In this document: positions 47,649 through 59,390 of the stretch, piece by piece
Layout of the letters: the number at the start of each line of letters is the position of its first letter
How positions within the stretch are numbered: the first letter of the stretch is position 1
Assembly (NCBI GenBank): GCA_014773175.1
Contig: VXCM01000483.1
Span: 263,327 to 327,326 of the forward strand
Reading direction: 5' to 3'
From: Lucifuga dentata
Taxonomy: Eukaryota; Chordata; Actinopteri; Ophidiiformes; Bythitidae
DNA length: 64,000 nt
Position numbers and translations under genes: made by a program
Notes under the pieces: generated by a model
The model's input: only the letters and a program-made list of their open reading frames with translations
The model's database searches: none
Told to the model about the DNA's origin: nothing

Positions 47649-47668
47649 GCTTTAAAATTCTTCTGGAC

Positions 47669-48843
47669 AATAAGAGTGAGTGCTTGGGACATTTAGCAGG
47701 GTTTAGTGGGGATTTTTCACTTACTGTCTAATCATTATTTCAAACTCCTCTGAGTCAGTTTTTGAAGTGTAAATATCATATATCATCTTCACTTTATGTT
47801 ACCAGTATATTGTGACGGTGCTTTATTGTTGGTAGACTAATGGATAATGGACCTTCAAAGCCAAAACCAAATTAATTATTGCACACCTGTGGTTAAGTTG
47901 ATGAGGAGTACATTGATCTGATGCAGCCTTACCTTTCCTGCTAGCATTTGACAATCAGTTTGGTGCAGCTATGGTATATTGGTGTTTTGGCATCATCGAG
48001 CAGCAGGGATGTTAGCCAACTCTGTCACAATTTCCAACAATGATAGAGATTTTTTTTTTTTTTTTTTTTTAATTTTATAAATCTTAGTCAAAATAATACC
48101 AACATTACACTGGAAAATGTTGATGCTTTGCCTGGCAAAAGAATTGCTGATATCAAGTGGGGTATGGTCACGACAGGCTCTCCTCAAGTTCGTTTTCATC
48201 TTTTTCCCCAATTTATATCCCTTCCCAGTTTAGATCCTTCTTCCTCCTGTGTAGCATCCAATCAGATAGGAAGAGTTGTGATGTATCAGTGATAAATAGA
48301 TTCACTGATTACATGAATCTTACATTAACCAAGAACACTAAATTGGTGTAAGAAAATTCTGGTTCTAAAATGGCTGAACTAGTTTTAAATTGAGTCTCTT
48401 TGGTTCTTTTTTTCAAATGGCTGCAGGGCCTAGACAGAGTGTGAACCTTAAGTGTGATATTCACACTTCCATGTGGGCAAGACATGAATAATTTTGAGAG
48501 TGAGAAGTGTGAATTTGTTCATGCTTACAAGTGTGCTCATACTCGACTAAGAAGCACAGGTAGAGAGAGATGGGATGAGCTATAAAAGCAGCTCAGTTAT
48601 GGAGGTCAAAGGTGACAGCAGTGACAGTTTAGTAACAATCAGAGCTCAAATACCCCCTGATGGCTTTCCTGAATCCATTTAAACTCACCTGACGTACAGT
48701 AAAGAACCCTCTGCTGTCTCTCTGTCTCTTGCGTGTCTGCATCCGTCTCTCATCTTTCACTTGTTCTGTCTGGTTGTCTTTATTTCTTCCTCTGCTTCTT
48801 TTTTCTGCCTTATTATTCACTGAAACTGTGTCCCCGATCATGN

Positions 48844-48882
<39 letters not shown>

Positions 48883-50623
48883 GTTCTAGTGCAAAACAGA
48901 GACATGATTGCAAAAGTTCCCATAGCTTCTCATCAAAGGAAGCAATCCATTTAAAGAGAGTATCATATTAAGAGCAGTCTTTAATTGAACATAACATGAC
49001 TGCTTTTTGTTTTGCCAAAGGAGCTTTTTACGCTTGTCACTTTTGACAAATCTGTACTGTGGCGGCTTGTGTTTTCGGGTGAAAGAAGTTTAAGAAATGT
49101 CATTCCAATGAAAACACACACACAAAAGATACAATACATATCAGGAACAGTTTATACCGGGCCTACATTATTTATGAGAAATGAATATATTAACTCAGCA
49201 TTATTGCTTAGCTTTATTGGTCTCGGGGAGCACTATTCAGCATGTTAAAACACTGGTATACCAGTTTAAGGATTTTGTGGTTGAAGACGGAGCAGTGTAA
49301 AGTCTAAAAAATGACCTCCATGATGCCATGAAGGTCTTTTTTTTTTTCCCTCATACCATGTTCCCAAACATGAAAAAGGCTTNCCATGATGCCATGAAGG
49401 TCTTTTTTTTTTTCCCTCATACCATGTTCCCAAACATGAAAAAGGCTTTAGCTGGAACTTTTAGGCCTCTGAATATGACATTGTTTCAGCTGTGGAGGAA
49501 TTTTGGACAGCTGAGAATGAACTTCTGTGAAACTGGGATAAAATCCATCCAGCATTGTTGGGAAAACCATTTCAATCAACTCTCATATCAGACAATCAGC
49601 CGCACTGGTAGGTCTGTTTAATTCAAAACTGTTTTACCGCACATCTGATCCCAAAGGTCATGAATGTATTAGTGTATGTATTAATTAAATCTGCTGGTTA
49701 TGTTACATACCTGTGTCAGTGTTAATTAATGTTAATTAGCCACAAGTCGTGTATCTTTATTACAAAATGTTCCAGAGTAGCTTGTCTGCATTCGTTTTAC
49801 ATCAAATGATATTTTACATATTATGTTTTTTTAAAATTTCCTAAACACAAAATAAGTGTTTGTGCCCCAGACATATTCAGTTTCTGTCTCAGGCGTGACA
49901 AATATAAACCATCACTTAGTCATGAAACCATATGCTAAAACTCAGAAATAGCTCCTAATGTTAGCAGTTTAAATTAAAGGACCTCATCACCTACTGTTGG
50001 CTGTCTTTCATATTTTGAATTATTTAGGGAATCAGTTTTTTTTTTTTTTTTTTAACAGGCTTCAAAGCTTTCATTTAACAGAATACAAGGACAACTTCAC
50101 AAAAAATCATAATCTTTCCACTGTCCTTTTATAAAACCGATCACCCCATTTTCATCACAGATGTCTGCTTACAGTTGACCAAACCGATGAGTTCAGACCA
50201 GAGCAGCAGGATCGGAACATGACAGAGAGCCGCCATGTCCAGGAGTCGTGTGTGAAGCACCAACAGGATATAATTACACATGAAAAACAAGCTGAATTTC
50301 CAGTGATAATCGCAAACCAAGAGGAAAATAAGTCTAAAGGTACACTACATCTTTGTCTTTTCCCCCAAAACCTGTGCCATCAACCATTAATAACAGAAAG
50401 GTTTATTTCAACTGTCACCAAGAAAAGTGCAACAGCTCAAGCAATCCTCATTTTAATCAAGTGTGAAAACCCTTAAGACAAAAAAAAAAAAAAAAAAAAA
50501 AATGAAAACACAACCATTAAACTCATGAAACACTGAAAAATGTTTTCCAAAGAAATATTACAAATACTACAAACACAAAAAAGCCAAAGCAGAAACAAAT
50601 CAAGAAATAACATGCTAAGCATG
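47669..50623. other. Downstream intergenic DNA
   Basis: No gene recognised. It contains poly-T 48049-48070, (AC)n 48844-48879 after an N, the second mariner relic (49340-49600) with an uncollapsed duplication at N49383, poly-T 50038-50054 and poly-A 50479-50501. Confidence 0.7.
49340..49600 (+). pseudogene. Mariner-type transposase relic
   Basis: Encodes FPNMKKALAGTF, then the diverged LFQLWRNFGQLRMNFCETG and IQHCWENHFNQL, equivalent to the LFPNMKKALAG..F and W..C end of mariner transposase. It shares PNMKKALAG-coding DNA with the relic near 23.0 kb. The N at 49383 is followed by a repeat of about 60 bases. No ends are visible; dead copy. Confidence 0.7.
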
Positions 50624-51285
50624 TTAAAGGACTATACTGCCAATTTTGCATGTTTGAGCAGCCTCATTTTTTCAATTTTCATACATGTTATGTTACTGAC
50701 AGTCATTTCACAAAGGATAAAACCGCATTTCAGCTTTCCTGCTATTTTCCAAATCTCTTACTCTTTCAAAATCAAATATTCAAGTGATACACCACCTTCA
50801 AAATTGACGTTTCGCCTGCTAATAGTTAAGCAACCTTATGAAGTCATGGTCATTTAAAGTTTTCGATAAACACAGGTCTTCTTTTGGGACTATATTCCTC
50901 GGTGGAGACATATATTCACTTTTTATTGTGCTTAAACACTAAAATTATGAAACTTAAAAAAAAAAACACCTGAATATAGTGTATGTGTTGTTGGTGATGA
51001 TAGACCTATCCCAAGAACGTTTCAAGTATCAACAAGTTGATTTTAATAGCGTACCAGAATGAATTGAAACCAGTGGCAGTCTGGAAGGTAGGAAAACATT
51101 TTTTTTAAACTCACCGTTCCAGTAGTATGCTTTGGAAAATGACTGATAGTAATGTTACGTGTATGAAAATTGAACATATTAGGCTCAAACATGCAAAATG
51201 GTGGTATGGTCCTTTAAGATTNTTACGTGTATGAAAATTGAACATATTAGGCTCAAACATGCAAAATGGTGGTATGGTCCTTTAA
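50624..51285 (-). mobile_element. TTAA-ended MITE, copy J
   Basis: TTAAAGGACTATACTGCC at left, GGTATGGTCCTTTAA at right (51217, and again at 51285 because the right end is repeated after N51222). Reverse orientation and typical core. True length is near 594 bp. Confidence 0.85.
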
Positions 51286-52803
51286 GATTTGCCACGATGT
51301 TAATGCTAATCTGTTAGTATGCAACTTAACATGTTGACTCCAATTTTAGCATGTTAACATTAATTTATATGCTCTGACTCTTGTGTTTTTTGGGAATTCA
51401 ACACCATTGCTCTTAATGTTTGTCCTTAGACTCTTGTATAAGTTTTACTATTTGCAGTATTTTTTTTTTTTCATTTAGAACTATTTTTCATTCCTCTTGA
51501 TGCTTGTGTTTTGGCTCTTATGTGTTTTGGCGTGTTTTGTTTCATCGTGACTTTCTGCCCATTATGTTTGAGCTGTAGCTGAAGCATTATGTCTGAAACA
51601 TTTCAGCATCCGCTCTGATGGTTTACAGTTCACAGTTTAATCCCATATTTACAGACTCAGAAGAGTTACAGGCTCGCAGATGTTTACACTAGAGGACACT
51701 GGTCCTCTTGTAACTTTCGTTCTCAAACCAGTTTTACTGACGTTTTATAGCCACAGTGTCACAAAGATCTGAGACACGAGACGTACAAGTGTTGAAATGT
51801 TTTAGTGTTTCCTTTCTTCCTCACTGACTCCCCTGCCTTAAGACCATGTATTTAAAAAAAAAAAAGTACCAGGACTTACTACCAACAAAAGCTGTCTCTT
51901 CTCTATAAAACTTTTTTTTCTTTCAATCTAAAGAAATTAAACAAATGACCGTTTGCTCCAGAAGTGAATGTCTTCATTTGTGATGTGTTAATATCTGCTG
52001 TGTTGTTAGTGTGTTTGAGGTTATTAGCTGAGTGTTTATGGTCTCCTTTCTCCACAACCACCAAACTAACCCATCCCTCTGGGTTCTCAAACTCCCTCTT
52101 GGCCTGGGAGCAGGAGGGGGGGACACTGACTCTCTTTCCCTGTAATGAACTCCACAGGGAATGCTGTTCAGTTTCATCATGGCTAAATTGCTCCCATGGA
52201 GCCCTGAACACAGTGAAAACAAACAAAAGTAAATATCTGGAATTAATACTGGAGCTGTTTGGCACTTACCAGCATGTAGCCCCGCCCTCATGAACCCTGT
52301 GCTGCAGAGTGTAGAGATGTTTTATAGCGCCAGAAATGCTCTGCACACTCTTTGTAATAAAAAAAAGAAATAAAAAGAAAAAACAAAGTTACACTGTATA
52401 AAGTCTTTTCTATTGTTTCCTTTACATCTCAATTTCATGCATCCCTAAGTCCATCTAGTGGTGGAAAGTCTGTATTGCACCGTAAACTAAAACACAACAT
52501 GCTCTGTGGCAGATGGTAGCCTTTTAAAAGTATGTCTCAATCTTTTGGGCAATAGTGCTTATGCATGAATATATTTATAGGATAGCAAAGTGTGTGTGTG
52601 TGTGTGTGTGNTTTGGGCAATAGTGCTTATGCATGAATATATTTATAGGATAGCAAAGTGTGTGTGTGTGTGTGTGTACACATACATATATATATATCTA
52701 TATATATATCTATATATAGATATATATATACATACCTGTATATACAATCATACATACATACATACAGTACATTCATACATACATACACACATACATATAC
52801 ACA
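51286..52803. other. Intergenic DNA with complex microsatellites
   Basis: Poly-A 51851-51864, unique DNA at 51.9-52.4 kb with an unrecognised 109-residue open frame (51964-52293) that I do not accept as a gene, an uncollapsed duplication at N52611, and TA/CATA repeats at 52676-52800. Confidence 0.65.
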
Positions 52804-53246
52804 CAGTAAGGTCCAAAAGTCTGAGACCACTGTGAAAATGCTTCTATTTTGCATTCTTTTTTAATTTAATACAAGATTTTTCATTACAAATGATAATATC
52901 ATCTTAACAATTTGAGTGAAAAGTTGAATCTTTGAAAAATGTACATGAATGTCAGGATATCTTAGTATTTGGTACGCCCTCCTTTTGCTTTAATGACAGC
53001 ATCACTCCAGCTGGCATGGACTCTATAAGTTTGTGCAAAACCTGATGAGCCAAGTTATCCCAGCATGATCTGACAATGTTCTAAAGAGCTTCTTGTGATG
53101 TCAGACTTTCTGATTATTTCCAGATTTACATGGAAAANCAATGTTCTAAAGAGCTTCTTGTGATGTCAGACTTTCTGATTATTTCCAGATTTACATGGAA
53201 AACAACACAGACTTTCAGTGTGGTCTCAGACTTTTGGACCCCACTG
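52804..53246. mobile_element. Short Tc1/mariner-type non-autonomous element
   Basis: Starts CAGTAAGGTCCAAAAGTCTG and ends CAGACTTTTGGACCCCACTG; inverted ends match over ~28 bp. Inside is TTGCTTTAATGACAGCATCAC, a 5' leader word seen in fish Tc1-like elements. No transposase frame. N53138 has a duplicated flank, so the true length is near 390 bp. The flanks are microsatellites (CATA left, TG right), so the TA target repeat cannot be read. Confidence 0.8.
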
Positions 53247-54904
53247 TGTGTGTGTGTGTGTGTGTGTGTATCTGTCCATATGTGCTGTCACATAACTGCT
53301 TTTGTCTTTATTAGTAATTGCAAAGTAAACATTCAAAACCTACCAAACCATTTACTTTTTCACATTTATCCAACCTTTTTTTTTTCTTTTCTCCACATTT
53401 ATATTTTAAAACCAAAGTCTGTTGCTGGTCTGTCATTCCTGTGTGTTCACACATGACAGCAAGCATACCAAAGTGAGACCCTGCACGTGTTCTTTGGATA
53501 GGGTTTAATTTGAAAGAGTTTATATTTTTAGGGCACGCTACAAGCAAAGAGTGTGCATGTGGAATACAGATCGTGGAACAAACAGAGTAATCTCACAGCT
53601 CATCATTCGTCCCAGGTGATCTTTGAGTGTTCAGAAGCAGAAAAAATGAGGCCGCTCCAGAGGACATTGACTTAGTTTTTTTCCGTTTATTTGTTTTGTT
53701 TTTAGAAGCCTGGAATATCAATATGTTTTGCACATTTGAAATAGCTTGTGGCGCATGCTTGGCGATGGCAGCCTGAGCTTCAAACACATTAGTTTGCTGG
53801 GAGAGAAGAATCACTAGGGACAGTCTGGAAACACAAGCGGGAACAGTAGCACAGTCCTGTTCATCATTTGAAAGCTGCTATTGTTTGAACTTGAGTAACT
53901 TTAAACAGGTTAAACTCATATTTAGAATGAAACGGTTATCTGTAGGCCCGCTAGGTTTTCAGGTTAGAATATTTGTCAGCTGCTGCTCTCCAGGGAAAGT
54001 GCTGTGAGGTTCAGGTAAAGGAAGACTGTCCCTGCAGTCATTTATCAGTTGGTGGCTACACCCAGCAGGCCGTAACTGGCGTCACTCATCAGCACCTTTC
54101 CTGACACACTAACATATGTGAAGACAGGCACACACACACACATATAAGAAGCATGTGTACGCACAAACACCGGTGTAATGAGTGACTCCTGCTCTGCATG
54201 TCCTTAATCTGCAACCACCAGGCCAGCACAGAGGGAGCGCAGTAAAGTACAAGCAGCCTGCAGCGAGCTGAGCCAAAATAAAAAGCCAAGTGGCTCACTA
54301 AAACTGTCAGGGGCTTTTAAAAGGCATGCACTGCTTCTTCCGTGTCCATCCAGCAGCCCTACAGGAGGTTTATAAAAACACCGGCCCGCACAACTGAACT
54401 CGGAAGCATCGGTCCAGCCTTCCGGAACCGGCGTTTTCACAAACTGTAAACTATTGGAAACAAATGCTGTCTTAAACGTGTTCAAAAGAAACTTGATCCT
54501 CAGAGAGAGAGAGATGCTTTACAGGTGGCTGGGGGTGTGTCAGGTCAAGACATCCCTCCGCAACACTCACACACACACACACACACACACACACATGCAC
54601 TGCTGCTTTTGCTTCCTGTGTGAGCCAACCTCCTCCCCTCTATGTCGACCAGACCACAGCCTGTAAATAGAGAAGGAGGTCAGGTCTGGCTTATGTTGGT
54701 GTGTCTGTGTGTGTGTAAATTAGTATAAACCATATATATTTAATGTACACAGTATGGAAATATGTAAACACATATGCTTATAACAACATACCAAGTAGTT
54801 TATTTGCTTCATATCAACAAATTTGCTTCAGCTTTCCAAAAATTCTACCGCCACATTTATAAAAGCATCGACTCCAAGTAAAAGCCATTGAGTAACTTCA
54901 ATTA
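53247..54904. other. Intergenic DNA
   Basis: A (GT)n run just after the Tc1-like element (53246-53268), (AC)n 54566-54594, otherwise unique sequence without a recognised gene or transposon. Confidence 0.7.
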
Positions 54905-55446
54905 CCATATATACTCGAGTATAAGCCAAGTTTTTTTTTTTGNAAGCCATTGAGTAACTTCAATTACCATATATACTCGAGTATAAGCCAAGTTTTTTTT
55001 TTTGTTTTGTTTTGTTTTTTTTGTTTAAACCAAATTTCACAACACAAATCGGGGTCGGCTTATAGACGAGTAATTCAAATTGGATCCCAGAGAGCGAAAT
55101 TTCCAGGGGTGGAAATACTACCCATTACCACATGGAAAATAGTTTAAATCGTACCTTAGAATGATGTATTTCCTGGCTAAACATCTTATCAGCACATTTT
55201 GCGGTGGCTAGTAAGCTGTGATCCGTCAGTTATGGTAATCAGCTGCAGAAATAAATATCATGTTTACCGGTACGTGAAGTATTTTCAGAAAATCAGAGGA
55301 ATACTATGACAATACCCAGAAAAACAGGTAATTTGCTAAACAAACTGATGGAACAACATCAGGGGGTCAGCTTATATCCAGGTTTCTTTAAAAATCCAAA
55401 TTTGCAGGTCAAAATCGGGGGTCGGCTTATAGTCGAGTGTATATGG
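54905..55446. mobile_element. TA-flanked MITE (mariner/pogo-like superfamily)
   Basis: Left end CCATATATACTCGAGTATAA, right end TTATAGTCGAGTGTATATGG: inverted repeats of about 23 bp, with TA on each side (54903-54904, 55447-55448), the target duplication of Tc1/mariner/pogo elements. Interior GGGGTCGGCTTATA words occur near both ends. The first 38 bases are repeated after N54943. No ORF. Confidence 0.78.
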
Positions 55447-56410
55447 TAAGTGATTTGCTTTACTTGGTATATAGTAAATCTAATAATTAAACATGTTTGT
55501 AAGTGCAAATCAAACATTTAGCTCATGCTGACAATCCTGAGAATTAGCTTTTTTTTTCTTGACAAGCTGAATTCTACTCTTCCCTGCACCTTTTTTTTTT
55601 TTTTTTTTTTTTTNGTCCTATATTGCAGCCTTATGCCAGACTTCTGAAAACATTTCCCTCACTGTCACAGCCACATGTGCTCAGCTCTAGTAAAATAAGC
55701 ACTCTGGCCATAAACTTGCCAGTGAGCTGTCCCCAAATAACCACATCTGTCAGCTCAACTTAAACAGGCCCTAAAGAGTCACTTTTAAAGATGAAGGGAG
55801 CTGGCCTGCTGCAGACTCAGCCAGAGAAAATCCTTATCGCTTAACAAAAAAAGATGAGAAACATTTATCTTCACAAAGTCATGATGCACAAATACTTCAG
55901 ATGTTTAACACTGTGTTCTTTTGAATCTTTCTTCTAAATATAACAAACATTCTCCGGAGATTTCCCTCAAAAAGCTAATTATGAGGTGCTGTCTAAATGG
56001 ATCTGTCATATTTATGTTGTTTCAGTTAACCTAAACTACGTACGCGCCGTGAAATCATACACTCATGCAACATTTTGTAATCCTGCAGTGTGTGTGTGAT
56101 TACCGTGGGACTAGATCTGAGTAGATCTTTAGTACAGGCCAAGTTAAATTCAAACCATCATGTGCTTGCACACAACGTGAGCTCACAGGCAAGTTTTGCA
56201 TCTCACCTCGTAACAGCGAAGGCCAGGACAATAAACTGATTGCAGGACTCAAATTTAGGCCGGAATTGGAGCCAAGGCCATGTGTGTGTGTCCGTGTGTT
56301 TTTGTGTGTCAGGAGGGGGTTTGATGATTTTTGTACCTGGCCATGCTGTGTTTTCTCGCTCCCACGATCTTTCCTGTGCTGCAGCCAACTCCTCCACCCC
56401 CTCTACCTAA
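55447..56410. other. Intergenic DNA
   Basis: Poly-T with N at 55614 and unique AT-rich DNA. No gene recognised. Confidence 0.7.
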
Positions 56411-57054
56411 GGCCCTGTCCACACTAATATGGATATTTTAAAAAACGCATATTTTCCTCCGTGTTTTGGCCTCTCATCCACACACAAACGGCGTTTTAGG
56501 ACACTAAAACTGAGATTTTTTAAAACGGCTTCTAAAGTGCAGATTTTTAAAAACTCCACTTTCTGTGTATCCATGTGGACATGAAAAATGGAGCGTTTGG
56601 GAAATGACGACGTCAGAACTAAACTTGCACGTTGTGCAATGAGCATGCGCCAGGAACAATCACATAAACAATGGCGACGACCATGTACCGGTTTCTTTTC
56701 GTTTGGTTAGCAATAGCAGTCACAAGTTTACAAGTTATCTTGGCATTGCTGCACCACTTTACCAGCAGACAACGGCGCCTGCAACTGCTGCGCCCAGTAT
56801 TACTGGGTCCATGGCGTCCGCTGGTTAAAGTCCACCAGAAACAACAGTTTTGGATCAGGTCAGGTCAGACTTTATCTCCACCTGCTGGTCCGGCATGCGT
56901 TTGTAGCCATTTGAGCGTTCTCGTGTGGACAGAGATATTTTGTAAAACAATGCTTATGTGGACCTTTTTTTTTTTTTTTNCCTTTTTTTTTTTTTTCTTA
57001 AACAGTGGGGGAAAATATCTTTAAAAAAATATCCGTATTAGTATGGACTAGGCC
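56411..57054 (+). mobile_element. PIF/Harbinger-like non-autonomous element with transposase N-terminal remnant
   Basis: Ends GGCCCTGTCCACACTAATAT and ATTAGTATGGACTAGGCC are inverted. TAA flanks both sides (56408-56410, 57055-57057), as expected for the 3-bp TWA target of Harbingers. A frame from ATG 56671 encodes a hydrophobic start (MATTMYRFLFVWLA), an R/L-rich stretch and QQFWIRSGQT. I read this as the N-terminus of a fish Harbinger transposase cut after about 65 residues and fused to the 3' end. Strand is by this frame. An hAT assignment is the main alternative. Confidence 0.65.
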
Positions 57055-59390
57055 TAAACCCCCCATCTCCTGAGTCCACCGTACCTCCTCCAAACTCCAA
57101 AATTACAGAAACAAAATGTCCTCCTAACTCTGCTTTAAAGGTTGAAGAGGAGGGAGGAGCAGAGTGGATGAAAGTACACAGGGATTGGGGGCTGCTGTCA
57201 ACATATCCATGGGTGTCAACTTTAAGAAGCAGCTTGAAAATGATCTTTAAAGGCGAGGTATTGTCTGTAAAATAACATAGCTGCACCTGAAAGACAGACG
57301 AAGAGCCAGATGCACTTTTTCATGGAAAAAAAAAGGGGGGATAAAATAAAAACTTGGATCACCACGAAATGCCGTCTGTACTGGATATAATCAATAGCTA
57401 CAGGAGAATCCAGTTCAGTGTTGTGTCTCATATTTCAATCCCTGCTCTTCTCTGATCAATAAAAGTGAGCTGAAATCAAAGCGGGCCTCTTTACTATTGT
57501 CTATTCAACGTTAGCAGACAAAGACTGAGGAGCCTTTGATCGCCCTGTCTGCAGGGCCCACAGCTAAACACAGACCCCATCCTCCCACTCCCACCCACCA
57601 CCTCCAGGTGAGCAGGATGTGTGTGTAAGCTAACCAAANAAAAAAAAAAAAAAAAAATTTGGCACACACACACACACACACAAAACAAAACAAAAGCACT
57701 TTTTATAGGAAGCACAGAGGGAGAGGCTGGGGTTGTGTTGTGTCGGCTGGCAGGTCGTCCTGTTGTTTTCTGGCCGCCGCGTTACAGTCGGTTACGTTAT
57801 GTTGCGTTTTTTTGGGCTTTGCTGTGATTGGTTGTGTTGGATCGTGCACGTCATCGCTGTCTGTGGAAGCAGTTCAGGTCTGAGTGTCTTTTTCTGTCCT
57901 CTTGTCTTCTTCCTTTTCTCTCCTGTTTTGTTTTATTTTCCTCCTTTTATCATCCTCATCTATTTTGTTCTCCTTTGTGTTCTTACTATCATGTCCTCTT
58001 CTAAATAGTCTTCATCTGTCCCCCTCTGTTTTATCCTCTTCTGTCCTGTTCTTTTCTGTTTGCTTCTGATTTGTCTCTTTTGTTCCCATTCTCCCCATGT
58101 TTTGTCCCCTTCTTTTCATCTGTTTTTTGTTCTCTTTTGTCTTTTTGTTCCTGTCCTGTCCTCTTCTGTTTTGCTTATATTTATTTGTTCTGACCTTTTC
58201 TGTTTTCTCGTCTGTTTTCTTCTGTTTTCTTATTGATTGCCTTTTTTTGGTCCTACCCATGACTGTTTTGTCTTCATCTGTTCGTTTTTGTTTTCTTAAT
58301 GTCATGTCCTCTGCTGTCCTGTCTTCTGTCCTCGTTTTGTCTTTGTATCCCTGCCCTGTCCTGTATTGCTTTGTTTTCTTATGTCCTGTCCTCTCTGAAT
58401 TTTATTTTGCTCTGTCCTTGCCTGTTTCCTCCTCCTCTGTCTTCCTCTGTCCCATCTTGTCCTCTTGTGTTCTGTCTGCTGTACAGCACGCTCTCTGAAA
58501 CACCAAAGCAGCAGGGCCTTTCCACTCCCAACAAGCACCTTGTTTACTCATCCTAAACGTCAGACAGCCTGATTGGAGCCTCTCGTGTCAGAGGAGGATC
58601 CGCTCGGCGTTCAGGCTGAACACACAAACACGAGCTCATGATGACAGCCCACACGAACACGCCCAAGACAAGCTTATTATATTAAGGCCCGCCGAGAGCA
58701 GCACACAGGTGCAGATTAGAACTGATGCCCTCTCCATCTGGCCACATCAGCGCTTCACCACTGTGTTCACAGAGTGCAGCGAAGGCATGCTGAACGTGTT
58801 GACACAAACACTCTCTGGGTGATTAAAAGCCCACTGACAATGTTCATTTAGAGGTGAGGCAGAGGGGAGGCATCAGATTGTGTGTGTGTTGTTTGCTGTG
58901 TATGTGTGTGCACACTTTTTGTGCTATTGCACTAGAAACCACATGACAAGCTTTTATCCAAAAAAGAAAACAAAACAAAAAAGACTCTTAATTAACACTC
59001 GTGTCTCTGCTCCATCACCATGACCAGCTACAGCTGCTTACTGTTTTAAATTGTGCTGCGTTAAATGATTTGCACGTTGCTCACCTCTCTGCCTACAAAC
59101 CCAGACCTGGATGGAGCTAATATGATATTTCAGCTATGAGCAAAGTCTACATTCTAGTTTACAAGTCCTGGTAGCTCTGACTTCTGACATCAACCATACA
59201 GTCGCCTTTTGGCCCAGGATGATTTTAAATTTGTGTTACTGCTTACGGTTTTGTCAATTCTATGTACTTCTACATAGCTGTTCTCTCATTGATTTGTCAT
59301 TTGAAAGGTTAGCAGATGAGTCAAAGCTGACTCATGGTTGCACTTGCTTCGGCAAAGTAGAGAATTACGTGACATCGCTAAAGGTAGTGC
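57055..59390. other. Intergenic DNA with long pyrimidine tract
   Basis: Holds poly-A with N (57639), (CA)n 57662-57681, the 57880-58490 pyrimidine tract and unique DNA. Frames read here (F/S/L-rich on +, K/R/T-rich on -) are products of base composition. Confidence 0.7.
57880..58490. repeat. Degenerate (TCTGTTTTGTCC)-like pyrimidine minisatellite
   Basis: About 610 bp of loosely repeated words (TCTGTCC, TTTTGTC, TTTTCTTCTG) with almost no A on +. The repetition suggests an old minisatellite. Confidence 0.8.

Larger units (their letters stand above)
44602..47668 (+). other. nek7: Probable nek7 3' UTR / downstream flank
   Basis: No gene is visible. Possible polyadenylation signals are ATTAAA 44953-44958 (short UTR) and AATAAA 47643-47648 followed by GT-rich GAGTGAGTGCTTGGG (long UTR of about 3 kb, compatible with the long UTR of mammalian NEK7). 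It includes a poly-A with N at 45156, a (TAGA)n microsatellite and an antisense LINE end. Which end is used cannot be told. Confidence 0.5.

Noticed and set aside
51964..52293. 109-residue + frame with overlapping - frames
   Set aside because: No family recognised, and open on both strands in several frames, so likely chance.
57733..58556. F/S/L-rich + frames and K/R/T-rich - frames
   Set aside because: Explained by the pyrimidine minisatellite at 57880-58490.
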